The notes below the pieces were generated by a model, which ran no database searches, was not told where the DNA came from, and saw nothing but the letters and a program-made list of their open reading frames with translations. This document shows positions 22,196-31,500 of a stretch of 33,625 bases of DNA, piece after piece (the first letter of the stretch is position 1; every line of letters begins with the position of its first letter). The position numbers and the translations under genes were made by a program. The DNA lies in the NCBI GenBank assembly GCA_963589585.1, contig CAVALG010000098.1:1-33625 (forward strand). The letters run 5' to 3'. The stretch comes from CAVALG01 sp963589585 (lineage in GTDB: Bacteria > Bacillota > Clostridia > Oscillospirales > Acutalibacteraceae).

Positions 22196-22612
22196 AACCC
22201 TTGCCTTCACCTGTCGGGGTGCGGGTATCCGGTGGACACCTCTGCGAGGCGACAGCCCTTGCCTCCACCTGACGGGGGAGGTGGCGCGGCGCAGCCGTGA
22301 CGGAGGGAGAGAAAAAGTCAGCGGTAAGAACTATTTACCGTCTGCGTTAATCTTAAATATCAAATTGCACTTTAATAATAGACAGTAAATGCTGCTTACA
22401 GTTAGCTTTTTTCTCTCCCTCAGTCAAAAATCAAAGATTTTTGACAGCGTCTCGGCTGCCGCCTCGGTCGGTGCTTCTGCTTCGCAGAGGTGTCCACCGG
22501 ACACCCGCACCCTCGTCAGAGGGAGCCAAGGAGATTGTGGATAACAGCAGCCTACCGTCTATTATCAATCTACCTTTACCACGGTCTAACATCTAAAGTC
22601 TAATATCCAACA
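22196..22612. repeat. Composite palindromic repeat island 3
   Basis: A minus-oriented double module (22196-22316) and a plus-oriented module (22412-22531) stand around arms ATTTACCGTCTGCGTTA (22333-22349) and TTTAATAATAGACAGTAAAT (22371-22390). The plus module is nearly identical to those at 5181 and 12523, including the hairpin TCAAAAATC-AAA-GATTTTTGA. A heptamer array closes the right side; no left array was found. Confidence 0.8.
22585..22612 (-). repeat. Heptamer array
   Basis: Units TCTAACA, TCTAAAG, TCTAATA, TCCAACA, closing island 3. Confidence 0.85.
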
Positions 22613-22674
22613 TCTGGTGCATCAGCCTACTTCGTATATGCGGCTTTACATATATTGCAATTTTCTAATCTTTA

Positions 22675-22709
22675 AAACTCCGCCGACCGATAAAAGTTCA
22701 GCGGAGTTT
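22675..22709 (-). terminator. Terminator of the collagen-like gene
   Basis: AAACTCCGC (22675-22683) pairs with GCGGAGTTT (22701-22709), 16 nt downstream of the minus-strand stop at 22725. On the minus strand the stem is followed by TAAAG only, while the plus strand has a six-T run after it, so it may work in both directions with different strength. Confidence 0.65.
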
Positions 22710-22724
22710 CGACTTTTTTAACCT

Positions 22725-24224
22725 TTACGGCGCGGTGTATTCTACTCCGTATTCGATCCACCGAATGTAAACCGAGGTGCGCGCTCCGCCTGCCGAAATG
22801 AAAGAATTGACTTCGCACAGCGACCAAAGGTTTGTTGTAGGATCCTGCTGCCTGATTTTAATGCTGTGCGTTTCCTGTGATGTGCTGTAAACAATTTCAT
22901 CAAGCACGGTGCGTGCGGCAATTTTCGTGCTGTCAAATGTTTGCGCCTCAACCGATCCGCTGTTGTAAATCGAGGTGCGGCGTATGTCCGCCAAAATCGG
23001 CACGGCAGTATCCTTTGCTGCAATCGTTATCCTTACGGTGGTTGATGATGTTGTTGTATATGTCAGTATCAGATTTTCAAGCGGAATTGCAAGGGTACTG
23101 TTTACGGTCGATATAGTTGTGTGATATTCGGTGTACGGTGCAAAAAGATTCGGTGTAGTTATATCACTATCTGTGGTTTTAAAATTCAATTTGTAACTTA
23201 TAGGCGTGCTTTCCGCAACGGTGATTACAGGTGTTTCTCCGGTATCACCCTTAGGTCCTTGCTCACCTTGCTCGCCTTTCTCGCCGGTATCGCCCTTTTC
23301 ACCCTGTATACCTTGGTCGCCTTTATCACCCTTAGGTCCTTGCTCACCTTGCTCGCCTTTCTCGCCGGTATCGCCCTTTTCACCCTGTATACCTTGGTCG
23401 CCTTTATCACCCTTAGGTCCTTGCTCACCTTGCTCGCCTTTCTCGCCGGTATCGCCCTTTTCACCCTGTATACCTTGGTCGCCTTTCTCACCCTTGGGTC
23501 CTTGCTCGCCCGGCTCACCTTTTTCACCGGTATCACCCTTTTCACCTTGTATACCTTGGTCGCCCTTATCACCCTTGGGTCCTTGCTCGCCCGGCTCGCC
23601 TTTTTCGCCGGTGTCACCCTTTTCACCCTGTTCGCCTTGTTCACCTTTTTCACCGGTGTCGCCTTTATCGCCCTTAGGACCTTGTATACCTTGCTCTCCC
23701 TGTGCACCGGGGCAGCCCCTGTCGCCCTGTACACCCTGCGGGCCTACTTCACCCTGCAGTCCTTGCTCTCCAATCGGTCCTTGTTCGCCAATAGGTCCGC
23801 GCTCGCCTTTTTCGCCGCGCTCACCTTTAGGACCCATAGGTCCCTGCGGTCCCGGGTCGCCTTTTGGCCCTATCGGACCTCGTTCACCCTTAGGGCCTAT
23901 CGGTCCTGGGTTGCCCTGTATCCCCTGTAAACCAATATCTCCGGGGTCGCCTTTCGGGCCTGTGTCGCCTCTTACACCTTGCGGTCCTCGGGGTCCTGTC
24001 GGTCCTACCGAACCGCGCGGTCCTGCCGGACCGGGGCAGCCTGTTTCGCCCCTTAAGCCTCTTGGTCCTGCAGGTCCGCGGTCACCGCGTTCTCCCTGTT
24101 CACCTCGCGGACCTTCCGGCCCCATAGGCCCTATCGGTCCTTGAATTGTAACATATGTTCCGCATTCGTCGGGCTGCGGTTGGCAGTTGTTCCGCCTGCC
24201 GAAATTGCCTGTGCAGTAGTTCAT
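22725..24224 (-). CDS. Collagen-like triple-helix repeat surface protein (BclA-like)
   Basis: A 499-residue protein. A short Cys-containing head (residues 1-28, MNYCTGNFGRRNNCQPQPDECG) is followed by about 100 uninterrupted Gly-x-y triplets (about 29-330), rich in GPxGPxG first and GEKGDxGEQG later. A non-collagenous C-terminal domain (about 331-499) is beta-rich and Thr/Ser-rich. The late triplets include four full copies of a 27-residue (81-bp) tandem repeat plus partial ones, at 23240-23660. The layout resembles exosporium proteins such as BclA and other bacterial collagen-like surface filaments; there is no signal peptide or LPXTG, which fits assembly onto a spore surface from the mother cell. 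ATG at 24224 follows GGGAGAG; the longer frame has no site. Spore location is inference. Confidence 0.92.
   Translation of the reverse strand: MNYCTGNFGRRNNCQPQPDECGTYVTIQGPIGPMGPEGPRGEQGERGDRGPAGPRGLRGETGCPGPAGPRGSVGPTGPRGPQGVRGDTGPKGDPGDIGLQGIQGNPGPIGPKGERGPIGPKGDPGPQGPMGPKGERGEKGERGPIGEQGPIGEQGLQGEVGPQGVQGDRGCPGAQGEQGIQGPKGDKGDTGEKGEQGEQGEKGDTGEKGEPGEQGPKGDKGDQGIQGEKGDTGEKGEPGEQGPKGEKGDQGIQGEKGDTGEKGEQGEQGPKGDKGDQGIQGEKGDTGEKGEQGEQGPKGDKGDQGIQGEKGDTGEKGEQGEQGPKGDTGETPVITVAESTPISYKLNFKTTDSDITTPNLFAPYTEYHTTISTVNSTLAIPLENLILTYTTTSSTTVRITIAAKDTAVPILADIRRTSIYNSGSVEAQTFDSTKIAARTVLDEIVYSTSQETHSIKIRQQDPTTNLWSLCEVNSFISAGGARTSVYIRWIEYGVEYTAP
23240..23660 (-). repeat. 81-bp tandem repeats in the collagen-like gene
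   Basis: On the plus strand the block beginning ATCACCCTTAGGTCCTTGCT recurs every 81 bp (for example 23244 and 23325). It encodes GDTGEKGE(Q/P)GEQGPKG(D/E)KGDQGIQGEK. Four full copies and partial copies at both ends are seen; the three distal copies are almost identical in DNA, which points to recent expansion. Confidence 0.9.
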
Positions 24225-24305
24225 ATTACACTCTCCCTGTGCTTGAGTACGCAGAGATTTGGCTGACGGGGCTTTGCCGTTAACCAATCTGAAATTGCGC
24301 TTTTT

Positions 24306-24311
24306 ATTATA
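24306..24311 (-). promoter_or_regulatory. Possible -10 box of the collagen-like gene
   Basis: TATAAT on the minus strand about 80 nt upstream of the start; no good sigma-A -35 lies 16-18 nt before it. A sporulation sigma factor is possible but no clear consensus was seen. Confidence 0.35.
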
Positions 24312-24454
24312 TTATTCCGGCAGTTAAATATTTGCGATTTTTTTATTGCGGTGGGCTCAAAATAACACATATGTATTTATATACTTTAATCGGCGGAAGC
24401 TTTAATAACTAACGGTAAATGCTGCTACAGTCGGCCTTTCTCCCGTTCCGGACA

Positions 24455-24475
24455 TTAGATTTTAGATGTTAGACT
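24455..24475 (+). repeat. Heptamer array
   Basis: Units TTAGATT, TTAGATG, TTAGACT opening island 4. Confidence 0.85.
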
Positions 24476-24873
24476 ATGGTAAGGGCAGTTTAATGATATA
24501 CAGTAGGCTGCCGTTATCAACAAACCTCTTGGCTCCCTCTGACGAGGGAGCTGGCAAAAATCTTCGATTTTTGACTGAGGGAGAGAAGAACTAAAGTAAA
24601 ACAAACCTATAATTACTGTCTGTTATTAAACTACCGTAACTATATTTAAGATTGATAACATACAGTAAATTATTCTTATCGTTAGTTTTTTCCTCCCTCC
24701 GAGTAGGGCAAAACTCACCGTCTCGGCTGCTGCCTCGGTCGGTGCTGCTGCTTCGCTTCAGGTGTCCGCCGGACACCCGCACCCCGTCAGATGGAGGCAA
24801 GGGCTTGTGCATACCGTAGGATTGCGAACAGACGGCAATCAGTCGTTATCATTAATCTCCTTGGTTCACACAA

Positions 24874-24908
24874 TCTAACATCTAACATCTGGCATCTAAC
24901 TTCTAAAG
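24874..24908 (-). repeat. Heptamer array
   Basis: Units TCTAACA, TCTAACA, TCTGGCA, TCTAACT, TCTAAAG closing island 4, inverted relative to 24455. Confidence 0.87.
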
Positions 24909-25070
24909 TCCGCAATCCGAGTACCCTGTTGCGGCGCTGCAAATCCTCTATAAATATGTTAGTAAATGATTTTCAATTGGCAATATGCCGATTTTTTTGG
25001 GGTGATTTATCAATAGAACATTAAAAAGTGTTAAAAAATCCCGTTTATTTCAATTTAATGTTAAAATTGC

Positions 25071-25099
25071 TTGCATATATTAGTCAAGTGTGGTAAAAT
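25071..25099 (+). promoter_or_regulatory. Promoter of the adhesin cluster
   Basis: TTGCAT (25071-25076), 17 nt, TAAAAT (25094-25099). It gives a leader of nearly 190 nt. In the leader GCTTACA/TGTAAGC and TTGCCCA/TGGGCAA can pair, and TAAGCAAATG occurs twice. Confidence 0.7.
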
Positions 25100-25292
25100 C
25101 AAAAATGAAAAGTGCTTACAGTAGGCGTATTGTCTTTAATTTTACGGGTTTAACCGAAAAATGTAAGCAAATGATATTTTTGCAGCATACAGAGGGGGGT
25201 GGGAATTGCCCATACGATTTTACCGATGATGTGGGCAAGTATTGAATTTAAGCAAATGCTATGTGTAATATTTTAATAGGAGGAAAAATTTA

Positions 25293-25535
25293 ATGGCAAA
25301 CAAAACCTTTAGGCGCGTATTAAGTATCATAATGTGCGCCGCAATGTTGGTTTCGGTCTTTTCCGCTTCATTCCAGGTTTCGGCTGCGGATGATTTGTTT
25401 GTGTACGACTGGGACTATACAGATACTACTGCCGGTGCGGATGCCGTTGCGAACACGCTGACGAATTCTGTGGTTACTGCCGATGTTATTACACACGCTG
25501 TAGCTAAGCAGTTCAGTAACGGTAGTTCTGATTAG
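25293..25535 (+). CDS. N-terminal fragment of giant surface adhesin (signal peptide, ends at in-frame TAG)
   Basis: Eighty codons encoding a clear signal peptide (KTFRRVLSIIMCAAMLVSVFSASFQVSA-ADD, cleavage expected after about residue 32) and the first 48 residues of the mature protein. GGAGG lies 9 nt before the ATG. The frame stops at TAG (25533-25535), yet the same frame continues without further stop for 2,159 codons. The fragment is therefore best read as the start of the downstream adhesin, separated by a nonsense codon. A single C-to-T change in CAG (Gln) would explain it. Alternatives are a sequencing or assembly error, or amber suppression. Confidence 0.85.
   Translation: MANKTFRRVLSIIMCAAMLVSVFSASFQVSAADDLFVYDWDYTDTTAGADAVANTLTNSVVTADVITHAVAKQFSNGSSD
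25533..25535 (+). other. In-frame TAG interrupting the adhesin gene
   Basis: Codon 81 of the frame opened at 25293. On both sides the sequence keeps the same frame and composition (SSD-stop-VAGDDTGYLS). TAG acts as an ordinary stop elsewhere in the window (M14 peptidase, birA, UPF0340 gene, small ECF-operon protein, BspA-like gene), so a recoded genome is not supported. Confidence 0.95.
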
Positions 25536-25559
25536 GTTGCGGGAGACGATACCGGTTAT

Positions 25560-28500
25560 TTGAGTATGAGCAGTTCAACCGTTGCTGCATTTAAAACTCC
25601 TTCCGGTCATAAGCCGTCTGAGTTTACCCTTGTTGCGCCAAACCGAACAAGCACAGACGGTAACAAAGATGTTTCAACGGGTGCACCGGTTATCGGGCGC
25701 GTTACTAATGCTGACGGTGCGAATGTGATTTACAGCATATATGTTGCTTACACAAGGCCGAGCGGAGAGCGCTCAAAATGGAGATTGTATATTCAAGGCT
25801 CGGATGGCTCAAACAGGGAATTTTCTGTTATGAAGTTAACAAACAGTGAAAATCCCTCCTTGTCGGGTGAAACATATGATAAGCTTGTTGATTATGCAAG
25901 CCCGTGGATAGAAAATCATTGGAAAAACAACCTTACCTATACCTACAATGTGATTCCGGGCGATGATTCGGTAACTGTAAATATTTCAGTTAGGTATAAT
26001 AGGCCGGCATTAGGTACGCAGTATATATTTACAGCCGACACAATAGTAATAAACGCTGCAGACCTTGCCGAGGGAACTTTCACACCCGAATTCGGTATAG
26101 CAAGCGGTATGCTTAACAACAATGCAAACCTTCCTGCAAAGGTTTACAGCGCTAAGGCTGTTTATGCAAGCGACGGTGAAACTCACGAGCATACTGCAGC
26201 CGACGAGCGCAAAGATGTTAAAGAAGCAACCTGCACAGAGTCCGGCTATACCGGCGATGTAGTTTGCGCTACCTGCGGCGAAGTAATGGAAAAAGGTCAA
26301 GAAACTTCTGCTCTCGGCCATAATTATGAGTGGGTAGTTACCAAACCTGCTACCGAAACCGAAACAGGTCTCCGTGAGCATAAATGCACACGATGCGATG
26401 ATATTGATGCAACAGAAGAAATTCCGGTTCTTGAAAAGACTGTTGCCGCAATCGGTGATGCAAAATATACAACCCTTGCCGAGGCAATTGCAGCTGCTAC
26501 GGCTGGTCAGACAGTTACTCTGCTTGCAGATGTAACGGAAGATGTTGTTATAAATAAGGATATAACACTCGACCTCGGCGGTAATACAATTACCAATACA
26601 AACGCAGGCGCGTCTACCGTAGTGGTTAAAAACGGCGCAGTTGCTACCGTTAAAAACGGTACTGTTATTGGCGGCACAGGTCGCTATAACATTGAGGTAG
26701 CGGACAGCAACGCTAATCTTACACTTGAAAATATAACCGCAACCGCAGGCAATACCGGTTCATCAATGATTGATAACTGGGGTACCTTAACCATTAACAG
26801 CGGTACATATACCGGCGGATTAAATGTTGTTAAGAGTGAAGAAAATTCAACACTTGTTATTAACGGCGGTAAATTTGAATTAAACTATGCAATAAAGTGG
26901 AAATACAATGCCGTTATTCTCGTATACGGTGATACCACAATTACCGACGGCGAATTTATTCAAAACGCAAAAATAACAGGCGCATATCCTCAGGTTGTTA
27001 TGACCGGGGTTGTAGAAAATACCAAAACTCCGATTACCAGAATAACCGGGGGTGTATTTAAGAACAACTCCACAACCGGCATCTTCCACGGATTGGGCAA
27101 GGCTACAAGCGCCAACTTTGAAGTTTCCGGCGGTACATTCAACAAAAGCATTTCCGACGGTTACTGTGCCGACGGCTTTATCCCGACCAAAAATGATGAC
27201 GGAACATACGGTGTAAAAGAAGGCAAATATGTTGCTAAGGTAAGCGGCACAGGCTATGAAACCATCGAGGAAGCTGTTGAAGCGGCAAAAGCAGGCAATA
27301 CAATAACCCTTCTTGATGACATTGTAAATACCGATTACACCGTTGCAAATGTTATTGAAATCAGCCTTAAAAAGAATGCTAAACTCGACGGTAACGGTCA
27401 CACAATCAGCGGTAATGTTAAGGTAACTGCTAATTCCGAAGGCGGCATTACCATTAAGAATGTTATTTTTAAAGATATCCATAATAATGCGGTTGTAAGT
27501 GATGCTTACAAAGAGAAATACGGTTTCTCTGATGAAAAGGTAGGAACTCTTTCGGCGGTTTATGCAAAGTCAATTGCAGGCAAACTTACAATTACAGGCT
27601 GTACTTTTGAAAATGCAGACTGGGAAGCATTGCAGATTACCCCTGTAGAGGGTGCTAACCTTGTAATAACAAACAATATCTTTAAAACTTCAGAGTCTGA
27701 AACTGTAAAAGGACAACTTCGTTTTATCCATATTGAAATGGCTTACGGAGACGTTGATCACGAAGGTGAGAACATCACGGCTACAGTTACCGATAACCAA
27801 ATGCTTACCGATACTAAAGACGCAAATATGGGCGTTTGGTGGGTAGGTAAAGACAGTACGCTTAACCTTACCGGTAACTATTACAGCAATCCGGATAATG
27901 TCAGCATAACTTTAAGCGATACATCATTTGATCGTGAAAATCGCAATGATTTGGTTTATCCTGCTCGCAGTCAGGCAGAAGTTGATACTGACGATTTGAC
28001 GAAATCCGCTATTGTAATTAAGGATGCCTTTAATTCAATATCATATAATACATTTGAAGAAGCAGCAGCTGCCGCAACAAGCGGTCAGACAATCAAACTT
28101 CTTGCAGACTGTTCTTCCGGCCGTATTAACCTTGAAGATAAGGATATAACTGTTGACCTTAACGGTCACACCCTTACTTCTACTGCCGCATACGGCGTTA
28201 TGTTCTGCGCAAAGAACGGACATAAAATTAAGGTTATCGGTACAACCGAGGGTTCAAAACTTGTAGGTACACTCATGATAACCGCAAATACCGACGGTCA
28301 TATTGAAATTGACGGCGGTACATATGAGAACGCTCAATACTGCCCGATATATGTAAACGGCGCAGTAAGCAGCGAAGATTCTACAGTAACCGTAAGAAAC
28401 GCCGCCATTACTTACTTGGAAGGCGACTCCGACCAGGATATGGGCGTTGGCGTATATCTTGCAGGTTACAGTACAGCATTGTTCGAAAACAGCACAATAA

Positions 28501-31500
28501 CCGCACCTGTAACAGGTCTTGAAATCCGCGCAGGTAAACTTACGCTTAACAACTGCGATATTAACGGCGGTAACGGCGAAGTTAAAACAAATGCAAACGG
28601 AAACGGCAGCACTGTTGCAAATGCAGCGGTAGCAATTTCGCAGCACGCTACCAAAAAACCGATTGAGGTTAACATCAACGGAGGTACATTTACCGCTACT
28701 GCCGCATTGTATCAGACCGATGTTCAAGGCACAGGTTCAAGCGATGTTATTGCCAATGTTTCGGCAGGTACATTTAATGGCACCGTTTTTGCAGAAACAG
28801 AAAAAACAGTAGCGATTTCGGGCGGTACTTTCTCGGCCCAAGTTCCCGAAAATTGCTGCGCAGAAGGTTTTGCACCTACTGATAACGGCGACGGTACTTA
28901 TGGCGTTAAAGCGGTAGATTATGTTGCCGAAACAAACGACGTTAAGTATGAATCGCTTCAAGAAGCAATTGACGCTGCTAAGAGCGGTGCAACCGTTAAA
29001 TTGATTTCTGATACACGCGAAAATGTCAGCATTACAAAGAAATTGACGCTTGACCTTAACGGCTTCACACTTAACGGCGGAACCGAAAAGGGTAAGGCGG
29101 CACTGTATATCACGGCAAGGGTAACGGTTAAAGATTCAAGCGAAGCCGGAACCGGTACAATAAAGCGTGAGGACACTGCCGAAAATTCAGGTATCAGTTC
29201 ATACTATGTAATGGATATTCAAGGTGACGGCTGGGTTATTTTTGAGGGCGGTAATGTTACCAACAACAGCGGCATAGTCGGTGTAAAGGGTGCGTCACTC
29301 GTTCGTATAGGTGACGACAGCAAGGCGAAATATCCCGGATTGAATATCAAGGGCGGTACTTTCACCCAAGATAACTTCATTGCCATTAAGGTTGACCGCG
29401 GCGATGTCTTCTTGAACGGCGGTACTGTAAATTCCGCTAACAGTTATGCAATTGAAAACTGGCTCAGAGCTACAATCAACAGCGGAACAATTAACGGTGC
29501 TGTTGCGTCCTGGACATACAGCGACGGTGCCAATTCCACACTTAATATCAAAGGCGGCACTATCAACGGCAATGTTACTTCTGTAAACTACGGTAATGCA
29601 GAAGACAAGGTTGCAAGAGTTTATATTACCGGCGGAACGGTCACCGGTGAACTTGATACCCGCAGTTATGATCCCAAAACAAATGAACTTACAAGCATTG
29701 ACAATGCCGCAAAAGCAACTATCGAAGTTACCGGCGGTACATTTGATATCGACCCGACCAAGTATGTAACCGAAGCCGCTAAAGTAAACAAAAATGAAGA
29801 CGGTACGTTCGGTGTTGAAAAGGTTGTACTTGCAACGGTTGACGGCAAGGATTACTACACAATGGATGAAGCCGTTAAGGCTCAAACATCAAGCGGCGGA
29901 ACTATTATTATGCAGCGCGATTACAAGACCAATAAGATCTTTAATTCCGGCAGCATAAACCGCACAGTTGATTTGCACGGTTATACCTGGACCTATACCG
30001 GAACAGATGTAAACTCCGCAGCGTTTGAAATTAACTACGCTGGTGTTACGCTGACTGTTACAAACGGTACAGTTATCAGTAATACTATGGTCGGACTTAT
30101 ACCGACGGCAATGAGCGGAACTATTACCTACGATAACGCAGGGCTTGTGTTTGACGGTGTCATAATGACCGCCAACGGCCACAGCGGTATTGAAACCAAC
30201 GGCGGAAATACAAACGATACCGTTACATTGATTGATTCATCTCTTGAAGTTCCGAACGGCTACGGAATTTATTTCCCGAGCAGCGGAAAGCTGAATATTA
30301 CACGCAGCAGAATCGTTGCTAAAACAATGGGCGTACAGGTTTGCGCAGGAAACTTGCGTATAGGCAATGGCAGCATCATCGAAGTAACCGGCAGCGCTGT
30401 TCCGAAGACCGAAGGCGACGGTGCGATTGAAGACGGAAACGCCATTTCAATAGTTAACCGTGCAGGCTATAAAGGTCTTGAAAGCATCTCTGTTATCGGC
30501 GGTATATTCAAAGCCAAAAACGGAAGCGCAATTAAAGCTTACGGCTGGAAAGATAATGCCGAAACCGAATTTGTCAGCGACAAAAATATAATCAATGTTG
30601 AGGGCGGTACATTCTCAAGCGAAGTTCCTGCCGAATATTGCAAAGACGGATATAAATCGGTTAAGAACGCAAGCGGCACTTACAGTGTTAAGAAAATTGC
30701 TTTCAGAGTTGTGCTTGAAAGCAATCCCCAAAACGCCGGTATCCTTGCAGGCGGCGGAGATTATGCAGAGGGCGAAACCGTAACAATTACCGCAGAACCG
30801 GTAGGCGGATATAGATTCCTCGGTTGGTACGATAAGGACGGCAACGAACTTACAGCCGATACAACCTACACAGTTCCTGCCGGCACAATAGGTGAAGTTA
30901 CCTATACCGCTAAGTATGTTGGTAATGAGAACAGAAACCTTACTGTAAATGTCGGTCAGGGTACTGTAACTGCCCAGTACGGTTCGCAAACAAAAACCTG
31001 GAAAGCTGATCAAACTAATAGGCAGTTCCTTATAGGTACAAAGTTTACCTTGACAGCAAATCCCTACTCCGGTTTTGAGTTCTTGTATTGGGTAAATAAG
31101 GATAGAAGAATTGTGTCTGAACAGGCAACATTTGAATTTGTTCTTGGCGGAAACAGTGAGTACACAGCGGTTTACAGGGAGATAGAACCTGAAACAGCGT
31201 ATGTAATAGTCAGAAACGGTGTCAGTGACAGAATTCTCGCCAGCGGTGATGTAGAGGATGACGGAACATTTGCCGCTCCTGTAATTTACGAAAACGGAAT
31301 TTATAAATTCAAAGGCTGGTTTGATAAGAACGGTAACGAATACACCGTAAATGAAGACGGTAAGTTTACCGGCATCACGGAATCTGTTACAATCTACGCC
31401 GAATATGAAGAGGTTGAAACTGAATATACTGTAACAACAACAATTGACGGCGAAGAAACCACCGCTAAATACAAATACGGCGATACCGCCACTGTTACGG

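Larger units (their letters stand above)
24455..24908. repeat. Composite palindromic repeat island 4
   Basis: The cleanest complete copy. TTAGAYN units (24455-24475), a minus module (24528-24590) and arm TTACTGTCTGTTAT (24613-24626) come first. Next are a 28-nt centre, arm ATAACATACAGTAA (24655-24668, one mismatch), a plus module (24690-24802) and TCTAANN units (24874-24908). Total about 454 bp. The outer flank of the minus module, TAGGCTGCCGTTATCAAC, is the complement of the outer flank seen after plus modules elsewhere. The interval 24225-25070 holds only this island and no gene. Confidence 0.82.

Noticed and set aside
23121..24144. Two long plus-strand frames (269 and 312 codons) opposite the collagen-like gene
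   Set aside because: They are mirror frames of the Gly-x-y repeat codons, contain monotonous Pro/Ser or Leu/Thr repeats, and have no ribosome site or promoter.
25106..25292. Cyclic-di-GMP riboswitch before the adhesin
   Set aside because: The conserved GEMM core elements are not present in the leader.
25533..25535. TAG recoded as an amino acid throughout the genome
   Set aside because: TAG ends the M14 peptidase, birA, the UPF0340 gene, the small ECF-operon gene and the BspA-like gene at sensible places, and the M14 gene has a second TAG soon after.
29295..29885. Minus-strand frames of 100-200 codons inside the adhesin
   Set aside because: They are antisense to a continuous, domain-bearing frame and have no start signals.
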